64,000 bases of DNA from G963667675 sp965249215 (lineage in GTDB: Bacteria > Chloroflexota > Dehalococcoidia > Lucifugimonadales > UBA3495), in assembly GCA_965249215.1 (NCBI GenBank), contig CBDFLN010000002.1:1736001-1800000 (forward strand), written 5' to 3'. How positions within the stretch are numbered: the stretch's first letter is position 1; each line of letters opens with the position of its first letter. Shown piece after piece: positions 1 through 9,200 of the stretch. The notes beneath the pieces are model-generated. The model made no database searches and was not told where the DNA came from. It saw only the letters and a program-made list of their open reading frames with translations. Made by a program: the position numbers and the translations under genes.

Positions 1-127
1 CCAGCAGCACCAGCAGAAGTACGAATACCGCCCCCGCAAGGAGGATCGGGTTGCCGAAGACCAGGGCCAGCACCAGCAACAAGAACGACAGCGCCAGCCA
101 ACGGGCCGGAAGGGCTGAAAGCATCAT
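1..127 (-). CDS. DUF58-type membrane protein, N-terminal fragment (runs off window)
   Basis: Only the first ~42 codons are present. The start ATG overlaps the moxR stop in an ATGA arrangement (ATG at 127-125, moxR TGA at 126-124); a second ATG follows directly. The translated piece starts MMLSALPARWLALSF and continues as two closely spaced hydrophobic stretches rich in Leu/Val. Proteins of the DUF58 family begin with two membrane helices, usually lie directly downstream of moxR, and belong to transglutaminase operons like this one. The identification rests on position and the hydrophobic N-terminus. The diagnostic domain lies outside the window. Confidence 0.55.
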   Translation of the reverse strand, partial: MMLSALPARWLALSFLLLVLALVFGNPILLAGAVFVLLLVLL

Positions 128-1125
128 TGGCCGTCCCTGCGGCCCAGCTCAGTGGGGACCGGCACCTGGGCCACCGCCTCATCGACCACCGACTCCGGTC
201 TCATCCCTTGGAGAGTCGCCTCGATGTTCAGAATGATCCGGTGAGACAGCGCATCCGGCGCGGCCATCTTCACGTCATCTGGAATCACAAAGTCTCGGCC
301 ATGTATCAATGCCATGCTGCGGGCCACCTTGAGCAGGGCAAGGCCTCCCCGGGGACTCACACCGAGGGACACGTGGGGATGCTCCCGGGTTAGCCGTACG
401 ATCTGGGTGATGTAGTCAATCATCACCTGGTCCACGTACACGTTGGTTTCCACGCTTCGCTGCAACGCTACGAAGCTTTCAGCGTCAAGCACGGGCTCCA
501 CGTCCGCGGAGGGGTCGTCTCTCTGCCACTGGATGCGTCTTTGCAGGATGCTGCTCTCCTGCTCCTGATTGGTGGGGTATCCCGTTCCCAGCCGGAACAG
601 GAACCTGTCCAACTGCGCCTCGGGCAGGGGATAGGTGCCCTCCTGCTCGATGGGGTTCTGGGTGGCAATTACCAGGAAAGGAGGCTTCAGGCCCAGGGTA
701 TCTCCATCGATGGTGACCTGACGTTCCTCCATAGCCTCCAGCAACGCGGCCTGGGTCTTGGGGGGCGCCCGGTTGATCTCGTCGGCCAGGAGCACGTTGG
801 TAAACAAGGGTCCCTTGATTAGCTCAAACGCTCCGGTGTTCTGCCGCCATACTTTCGCCCCCAGGATGTCTGCGGGCAGCAGGTCTGGAGTAAACTGCAC
901 CCTTTTTGTCTCACTTCCGATAACCTTGGTGAAAACCTTGGCGAGGAGGGTTTTCCCCAGACCAGGGTAGTCCTCGAACAGGACGTGGCCGTTGGCCAGG
1001 GCTGCCGCCAACAACTTCCGCAACAGGACCCGATTACCGACGAATATCTCCGACACCCTGTCTATGATGCTTTCGCAGACGGGTCCGGCCTGTTCCACTT
1101 CAATTTGACTGCTGCTCTTTTCCAT
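124..1125 (-). CDS. MoxR family AAA+ ATPase
   Basis: A 333-aa AAA+ ATPase of the MoxR family, cytoplasmic chaperone-like ATPases that act with von Willebrand/DUF58 proteins and transglutaminases. The Walker A motif GLGKT is at residues 55-59, Walker B LLADEINRAP at about 110-120, and the sensor region ATQNPIEQEGTYPLPEAQLD follows, all typical of MoxR. The length is normal for the family. The start ATG has GGAGA about 5 nt upstream. It lies 15 nt after the polytopic membrane gene and overlaps the next gene by ATGA, so the four genes are translationally linked. The client protein cannot be deduced from the sequence. Confidence 0.93.
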   Translation of the reverse strand: MEKSSSQIEVEQAGPVCESIIDRVSEIFVGNRVLLRKLLAAALANGHVLFEDYPGLGKTLLAKVFTKVIGSETKRVQFTPDLLPADILGAKVWRQNTGAFELIKGPLFTNVLLADEINRAPPKTQAALLEAMEERQVTIDGDTLGLKPPFLVIATQNPIEQEGTYPLPEAQLDRFLFRLGTGYPTNQEQESSILQRRIQWQRDDPSADVEPVLDAESFVALQRSVETNVYVDQVMIDYITQIVRLTREHPHVSLGVSPRGGLALLKVARSMALIHGRDFVIPDDVKMAAPDALSHRIILNIEATLQGMRPESVVDEAVAQVPVPTELGRRDGQ

Positions 1126-1140
1126 TTCGTCTCTCCGACA

Positions 1141-3264
1141 CTAGTCTCCCGGCAGTATGCGCAGCCGCGGCGCTCCTGCCGGAGTTATGCTGCTGCGTTG
1201 GTCGTCACCGGCCCTCACTTCCCACAACGCGCCTTCCTGCGCAAGCACCTCTATGGCCGTTCCTCCCCCGATGTGGGCGCCGGAGTGGCGCCCGGAACGG
1301 TCTTGGACCGGGGCAGGAGCGGCCAGGACGGCCAGAGGCAACTCGCCGGCCGTCCCGTTCCCATAGAGATGAGCCACGGCTGCCTCAACTATCCGTGACC
1401 TGCGCCATTTCAGCCTATGTTCGTTGGATTCGTTATAGGCAAATAGAGAGAGGGGGCCCCGCCGGGTGCTATGCGCCATTGTCAGCAACGGAAACCACAG
1501 TCCCACCGCCAGGTCCAGGGGTGTGCCCCGTTGCCAGTAGGCCGCAACAAAGGTAACCGCCGTGACCTCCGGACTGGCCCCGGTCTCCACGAAGCGCCTG
1601 TCCACTGCCATAATCGTCTCTTTGTCAATTACCGGAAGAGGCTCGGGTTCCTGCGCCAGGGCAGCATCCAGGCGGCTTATACTCTCCGCCAACGCGGAGG
1701 CTCTTCTTCGCTCCGCCCTTGCCCGCCGTCCAGGCCATGGGTCCCACCCGGCTGAGGATTCAAAGTCGCGCCTGAGCGGCTCGAAAACCTCCGGCACCAC
1801 CTGAATCGGCGTCCCGTTTCTGAGCAGCAACCCAAGCATGTATTTCCAGAGGTGGGCCCACCTACCGGTCTCGACATAGCGGGTCTGCAGGTCTAACAGC
1901 CCCTCGAGGCGCGGGTCTTGCCTGTCTTCCACCGTTTGCACGTGGCGGGACCAGTCCAACCATTCCGCCGGAGGGGCCCCTTCGGGCGCTACCTGCTCCT
2001 TGGCATGACGTCTCATCCGGTTTATCGCCACGGCGGCGAAGAGCACCACCGTGAACCATTCGTACAAGGGAGCCAGCAACATTACATCGTAGATAAGGGG
2101 CCTGACGAGCAGGCCGTAGAAGGCTAGGAAAGTCCCCAATAATGCGGTCCTGTATACGGATGTGGCCAGAAGACGGCTCGCCGCGCTTATAGCCCACACC
2201 GGGCTGGAAGTGTGGTACCTGGCCATGTGCGAAAGTCCCGCCGCAAATAGCCCGCAGGCAACTGAAGCTCCCACCAGTGGAGACCCATGGCCCAACTTCG
2301 CCATCTCCGCGCCCGCCAACCAGGCCACCGCCCCGACGACGCTATATCCCACGGCCTTGGCCAGGGGCATGTAGTCCACGTCTTCGGATACGTTGGTCCC
2401 CTTGGGCAGCTTGGCCGAGGCGTACAAGCCGGCAACGAATACCCCGATGAGGTATCGCGCCTCGTAAAACAGGCCGAAGTAGGGCTCCGTGGCATACCCG
2501 ACGAGCAGGTGCGGCCACCGGTTAAGAAGCAACGCGGTAACGTTCGGCAGGGAACTGAGAGCGCCCCAAACAATCAGCCCCAAGCTCGTGCCGAGCATCA
2601 GGGCCCCGGCCCATCGAAGGGCTGCCGGCGGCGGGACCCAACGGCCTCTTCTCCCCGACTCTTTCATCACCTGGGACGCCTTGGTTAGCGTTGCGCCCGC
2701 ATAGCTCACCGCCAGCGCCGACCAGAGGGAGAACAGCAGTTGGCCGTTGGGGAACCCGTGCTCGGTCAGCCAGTCCGCGTGGAGAAACATATACACTACC
2801 AGGAAGGCTGTCAGGTGAACCCAGGGTACCGGGAAGACCTGTCCGGCCAATGGAAAGGGCACACTCGCCGCCCGGACCAGCGCAGCGAACACGAATATCC
2901 CAATCAGACCACCTATCAGCCCGTAGTAGTCGCCGGGGTCCGATTGAGTACCGGCCAAGAAAAGGCCCCCGCTCACCAAGATGGCCAGCCAGGCCCCTGC
3001 CCTGAGCAGCCTTACCGCCATCCTCAGAGCCTGGCCGACCCTGACAGGGAACGCTTCCGGGAGTTTCAGGGCGCGCCTGAGTCTGCCCCTGCCCTGTGCC
3101 CAAAAGAGCAGACATATAGCCATGGAAATCAGGGCGGCAAACAGCACAGGCCAGAGCAAAGCCCGGAAGCCTAGTTCCGATGCCCACAGCACCAACGCCG
3201 CGGCGGCGATAGCCGCAGTGTGCATCGCCGATACTCTTAGCCGTTCTTCCAACTTCATCGCCAC
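1141..3264 (-). CDS. Polytopic membrane protein of the transglutaminase operon
   Basis: A 707-aa protein with about ten hydrophobic helices in residues 15-430, then a soluble, charged C-terminal region of about 270 residues. No enzymatic motif is recognised. It begins with GTG directly after the TAG of the upstream giant gene; an in-frame ATG two codons later (3258) is an alternative. AGGTGG sits too close to that ATG to decide between them. The gene lies between the transglutaminase gene and moxR, so it probably belongs to the same envelope-associated system, perhaps as a membrane scaffold or transporter-like partner. The role is inference from the operon only. Confidence 0.75.
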   Translation of the reverse strand: MAMKLEERLRVSAMHTAAIAAAALVLWASELGFRALLWPVLFAALISMAICLLFWAQGRGRLRRALKLPEAFPVRVGQALRMAVRLLRAGAWLAILVSGGLFLAGTQSDPGDYYGLIGGLIGIFVFAALVRAASVPFPLAGQVFPVPWVHLTAFLVVYMFLHADWLTEHGFPNGQLLFSLWSALAVSYAGATLTKASQVMKESGRRGRWVPPPAALRWAGALMLGTSLGLIVWGALSSLPNVTALLLNRWPHLLVGYATEPYFGLFYEARYLIGVFVAGLYASAKLPKGTNVSEDVDYMPLAKAVGYSVVGAVAWLAGAEMAKLGHGSPLVGASVACGLFAAGLSHMARYHTSSPVWAISAASRLLATSVYRTALLGTFLAFYGLLVRPLIYDVMLLAPLYEWFTVVLFAAVAINRMRRHAKEQVAPEGAPPAEWLDWSRHVQTVEDRQDPRLEGLLDLQTRYVETGRWAHLWKYMLGLLLRNGTPIQVVPEVFEPLRRDFESSAGWDPWPGRRARAERRRASALAESISRLDAALAQEPEPLPVIDKETIMAVDRRFVETGASPEVTAVTFVAAYWQRGTPLDLAVGLWFPLLTMAHSTRRGPLSLFAYNESNEHRLKWRRSRIVEAAVAHLYGNGTAGELPLAVLAAPAPVQDRSGRHSGAHIGGGTAIEVLAQEGALWEVRAGDDQRSSITPAGAPRLRILPGD

Positions 3265-6200
3265 CTACTGCGTTTCCAACCGCCGCCAGGCCCGGTACGC
3301 TGCCTCGAACTGCCGCCGGCCTATGGCGTGCTCGCTGTAGTCGGCCTCCTCAAAGCGGGCTATCAGTTCCTCCAAAGCTCTTTGGTCCAGCGTTAACCCG
3401 CTCCCAACTACGATAGCTTCCACTTCCCGCGGGGTGGCCTTCGCGGAGATCCCAGGCACTTTCTGCCCCACGTGCGCCAGGAAGGAGTTGTAACGTCGCA
3501 CAACGTCGTCCCTGAAATCCACGACCTCGAACTGCCCGCGTCCCTCCGACGGAAGGTGTCTCTCGTCACCCTCAAACTCCGCGTCCACTTGAAAGACCCC
3601 CAGCTCGGTCCCGACCCTGATCGCTTCGCAGCGGCCGGAGTCGTCGGTCAAAACCTGCTCCGGCTCACCGGTGTCACCGATGGCGAATCTAATCGGTTGG
3701 CCGGCCAGGCCCCGGCCCGCGTCGTCAACCAATGCAAAGGTGACCGTCACCGTCTCCCCGACGCCCCATACGGCGGGCAGGTCTTTGGCCGGAGTAGCGA
3801 AGGAGACTTCCAGCTGTGTCGGCGCCAATAGGCGCAATTCGAACATCTCAGACGCCTCGGCCGCCCAGTGCCGTTCTGTACCTTCGAACTCAGCCCTAAT
3901 CCGATATACTCCCTCCTTTTCTCCGACCCACGAGGTCGAGCAACGGCCATTGCGGTCGGCCAACTGCTCCGCCTCCGATTCTTCATCTCCCCAGGCAAAC
4001 CGGATTACTGCCCCCTCTATCGGCCTGCCGGAGCCATCGGTAAGCCTGCACCAGGCCTGTACCTTTTCCCCGACCTGCCAAGCGTTTGCCTCCTCTTGGG
4101 ACGTCTTGATAAAAGATATTTCCAGGCGGCTGGCTTCCACGGGTTGTTCATCGGAGTCCGGGCGCTCCTGGGCATCGACTCCCGGTGCGGCGGCACGGAT
4201 AGAATCCAATACCGTGCGCAGTGCGAACCGGCGGCCTGCCAGAACGGGTAACGGCAACCTCCGGCTTGCCAGATAGCCGCCCCCGACTCCCAGCACCAGG
4301 GTCAAGGGGACCAACGTCCAGACCAGCCAACCGGGTCCGCCGCCGCTCTGGATGGGAAGGCTGGCCAGGTATGTTGCCGGCAGGTAGGCGTCATTTCCCT
4401 GATAGCTGACCCTGAGCGGTACAGTGGTCAACCCATCTTCGTCGGGTATTTCTACCGTCAGCAAAGCCGCGCCCAGGGCATCGGTCAGGGCAGGTTCTGA
4501 GTCGCCGTAGTGGACCGCCGCCCCCGGGATTCCGGCACCAACGTCGTCCAGGACCTTGGCTTCCACTAGCACTGACCTCCCAGCCCGCACGTCATCCACC
4601 GGGGTCACCAGGAGGTTAGTCTCCGACATCACCCGCACCGAAACCTTGGTCTCCGCCTCCAGGGCCGGCGCCGACACTTCCAAGTCCATTTCGCCCAGAT
4701 TAGCGTCTGTGGAAACCGGCAACCGCACCAGGAAGGCCCCCGCGATATTGGTGCGGGCCGACTGGTCACCGTTCACCTCTATCCTGGCGTCGGGTACGCC
4801 TTGGCCGCCTATCACCAACGCGCCCCTTAACATAACCGTCTCGCCGCGGGCCACCGGTTCGGGTTGTTCAACCACGATCTCCGTCCTCCCCACGGTGGTG
4901 GTCAACGATGCCAGGATGGAATCAAGCTGGTCGGTACCGGCAAACTTTACTCTTAACGTGGCTTCCCCTTCCTCCTCAAACGCGGTTTCCCAGACAAACG
5001 TCCCCCCCGGGCCGGTCTCTACTTCAACCGGCTCACCTTGCGCAGCCGTTACCGTTAGAGGATAGCCTGCCAGTCCGTCACCCCTCGTGGTGGAAAGGGT
5101 CCCTTGAAGGCGATACGTCTCACCCACCGGAGACACGGTTTCTCCGCTCAATTGCAGTTGGACCGGCTCAACGACCCTTAGAACATACCCGCTCTTGCCC
5201 GGCTCCAGGAGGTTGTCCCCCGCGAAGGCGGCCTCGACGGTGTACTTGCCCGGCCGGTCGGTTGCGCCCTTCACCTCGAACGCGCCCAGTTCATCGGTCA
5301 AGACCGAGGTGACCACTTCCTCCGGGAGAGTGACGAGGACCTGTTGCATGGCAAGGGGGGCGCCTCGCATATCCTGCATAGACCCGCGGACCACGTATTC
5401 CTCCCCGACCTGCACCTCTCTGTCCCCGCCCAACTCCAGGGACACGGGCTCGAACACCCGCAGGGTATAGGCCCCTCCGCTCCGTTGGATAGTCCCGTCT
5501 CCCGGGAAGGAGCCCTCGATATCATGTCGTCCCGCTCGCTCCGCCAATCCGCTGATTTCAAAAGTGCCCTGCTCGTCGGTCAACTCGGAAACCATGGACC
5601 CGTCGGCCAGCGTGATCTCTATCTGCTTCAGCGCCAGGGGAGCATCGCCACCATCACTTAATGTGCCCCTGATAACGTAATTCTTCCCCACCTGCACTTC
5701 TTTGTCACCGGTTAGCTCCAGGTATGAGGGCTGTACAACACTCAGGGTATATCCGGTCTTGCTCGGCTCAAGGACGCGATCGCCGGCAAAGGACGCCTTG
5801 ATGCTGTACCTTCCGGGGCGCTCGGCAACTCCTCTTACGGTGAACTCGCCGCTCCTGTCGGTCTGGACGGAGCGCATGACCGCCTCAGGCAGGGTGACGT
5901 CGACCTGCCGGCTGGCCAACCCCCTTCCCGGCGCATCCCTCAGGGCTCCCCTGATGACGTACTCTTCTCCCACGAGCAGACTTTCGATTGCTCCGATGCT
6001 GAGTTCCGTGGGCATCGTCACCATTACGGTCAGTTTGGCCTCGTTGCCCAGCATGTACTCCTGCGGGTCTAAAGTTACCGTCACGTTGTGTTCCCCGGTC
6101 TGGCTGAAGGTCCTGCTGAAACTGAAAGCGCCGTTGTCATCCGTGGTCACGCGGAATGAGGCCTGGCCCTGGACAGATACCCGCAGCCTTCGGCCTTCCA

Positions 6201-9200
6201 AGGGGTCGCCCGCTTCTTCTGTCAAACGTCCTTGGAAGACGCCTTCCTCATCTACCGATATCACCGAAGGGCCGCTGAACTGTATCTCTGTCGCCGAATA
6301 CACTCCGGTTTCCGGGTCGCTCCAGGACCCCAAGTATTCTTCGTTTCCTATGGCATGGGCTATCAGCTGGTAGCTGCCTTCGTCGAAACTCGTGGGCACC
6401 GTGACCTCGATTTCAAAACGGCCGGATTCCGTCGTACCAGTGCCCAGACTCCAGCCCCCATTCTCCTTCCGCTCGTTGATGAAGATCTCCACTGCCATCC
6501 CATTCACCGGAGCCCCCGAGAGCGTATCCACCGAACCGCCGATGCTGAACGGTACTCCTATGCGTACCTGCCGAGGCCACTGGTCTATCTCGGTTACAGT
6601 GCTGCGCCTTATTTGCGCGCCGGAAGAATGGACCAAGTCGCCAGCTGCTTGCACCGCTCGCGCCAAGGGCCCGTTTGGCGAACCGGTAGCATCAAAAGTT
6701 ATCCACCCCAACCCCAGGAAGGGCACCTCAGACCATTGGTGGGCTTGGTCGGTGTACACGGTTTGCGTGCCGGGATGGGGCGCTATCGCCCATCCCGACA
6801 CCACCCGGGCCGGTATGCCTATGGATCGTGCCATAACCACGAATGCGCTGTTGAACACTCCGCAGGTCCCCTCTTGGTGGTCGAACAGGAACCAGTCTAC
6901 CGGGTCCCTTCCTGCGGGGGGCGCATCGTCAGGAGAATCGGCAAACCTGTAAGGGAAGGTGGTGCTCAGATATCGCTCCAGAGCTCTGGCCTTCTCGTAG
7001 GGGCTGTCGTAGCCCCGTGTGACCTCCAAGGCTTTTTGGCGTACCCTGTCCGGGACGCTGGACGGCAGTTGGACGTAGGTTGAGTCCGACGATGGGACAG
7101 CCCGCCGCAACTGGTCTTCGGAGTAGTCGGGGATCTCCGAGGTCCACGTGTACTCGGGTACTGGTTCCGAGGAGGCGACCACTACGTTGTGTGGCCGAAC
7201 ATAAGCGAGGGTATCGATGCTTTGCACGTGAAGGGACGTCGGCAGCGGACCGTCGGGAAAATGACCTAGGGAGCCGACAGGCGTCGTGCGGATCACGTCC
7301 GTATGGATTACAGCGGGCGTTGTCTGGAACCCGGCTAGCAGCGAGAGTTCAAGGCGTTCTTGAGGAATCCTGGAGAAGGCTCCGTCGTGTTGCTCCATCT
7401 CGGCGCTTACAGAGTCTGGGATGGTTTGACCGGGGGGAACCCAAAAGCCAGCGGGGTACAGCGCTAGCCATCTGCCGTTCTGGTACACGTCTCCCGTTGC
7501 GGTTCGCAGATAGTTCGTATGTTCTGCGCCTTGGACCTCGAAGACTGGATTGTGAGGCAGTCCGGGGCTTTGCCCTGTACCAGTCCCAGGGACGAAATAC
7601 CCCTGATTCTCGAATATCACCAGCGAAGCGCCGCTCTCCAATTCAGTAATCGACCCTCCCTTCTCTTTCAGAATCTCCTGCGCCACTTCTCGATATCCCG
7701 GCCGCGTGTCCCCAAGTACCTGTTGCAGTCTGAAGATGCCGGTGCCGCTGTCTTCGGCCAGGATGTTCAGAGCTTCATCGATCCTCTCCGTGATTGCCTG
7801 TTTGGCCTGATCGGAGATTTCGGGCGAGTCTTCTACCGGCATGTCTTCTATGACATTGGGTCCGCCGGTATCGTCGCTATCGGATGCTTCGTATTCGCTG
7901 GGATAGAAGCCCGGGGTCCGGGACGGCGGTCCTCCGGCAGGCGTCGGCTCTAAGGTCACCCATCCGATGCCGTCCAGGGCCACCTCCGCCCATTGGTGCG
8001 CCTGGTCGGAATTTACCGTCTGCTCATCGTCTGTTTGGCCAATCGCCCATCCGGAAACCACCCGCGCAGGTATTCCAGTCGACCTGGCCAGCACCACGAA
8101 GGCGCTGCTGAACACTCCACAGGTGCCCTCTTGATGATCGAACAAGAACCAGTCCACCGGGTCCCGACCCTGCGGAGGCCTCGGGCCCCCAGGCTCGTAA
8201 AAGGCATAAGAGTAGTTGCTCTCCAGGTATTCTTCTATTGCCTTGGCGCGGGCGTAGACTCCCGATTCTCCTTCCGTAATCTGCCTGGCCAGGACGCCTA
8301 TCCTGTCCGGCAGCCCTTCCGGTAGGGCCACATATTGGGAGTCGGCATAGGGGCCAGCCCCCGTAAGGTCGTCGATACGAAATACCCGTGACTCGCCAGT
8401 CCATGTAATGGACTCCACGGGGCCCGAGCTACGGAAGGTCTCACTGTATGGCCGGTAAAGCCCTTCTTCAGAAACGTTGATCATGGTCTGGGACACGGGC
8501 CTAATCCCGGCGACGAACTGCGACTCTGATTCGTAGGGGCGGGCGGTGATAGTGCTTTGATGTGAAGCCTGAGGGGTGAACCGGTCAGGGACCCATTCCG
8601 GCGGGGCCGGTCGGTTGCCCGATGCCTTCCATTCATCCAGCGTTTCGTTTAACGAGCCTGAGAAGCTCTGGTCGGTACTGATGACTACATCGACCGGGTC
8701 CAACTGCCGCCAGCCCCCGTTGTCGTACACGTCTCCCGCTGCGGTTCGCAGGTAGTTGGTGTTGCCAGCGCCGCTTACCCGGAGCACGGGAATCTTGGGA
8801 GGCTCAGGAGCCTGGAGTGCGGTCATACCTACTCCAACGCCCGTCCCAAATCCGTCCGCGGATGCCACGGAGCCACCGGTCTCCAACTCGGTGACCTGTA
8901 CACCGAATTTCTTTAGCGCCCCCGCTGCCGCTTTCCGCACCTCTGCGTCCTGGTCTGAAAGAGCGCCCAATAGAGGCTCTATCGCCTTCGAGTCGCCCAA
9001 GGCCGCCAAGCCGTCAATGGCCGAAATTCGGACTTGCGGGGAGTCATCCCCTATCAGCGCCATTATCAGCGCATCGACGGCTTTTTCGCCCTGTAATTTC
9101 GCGATGGCTCTTGCGGCCGCGGCCCGGACCTCTTCCACTTCATCCTGTTGAAGGGCGTCAATCAGGGCATCGATGGCTTCCTGGTATCCTTCATCTCCCA

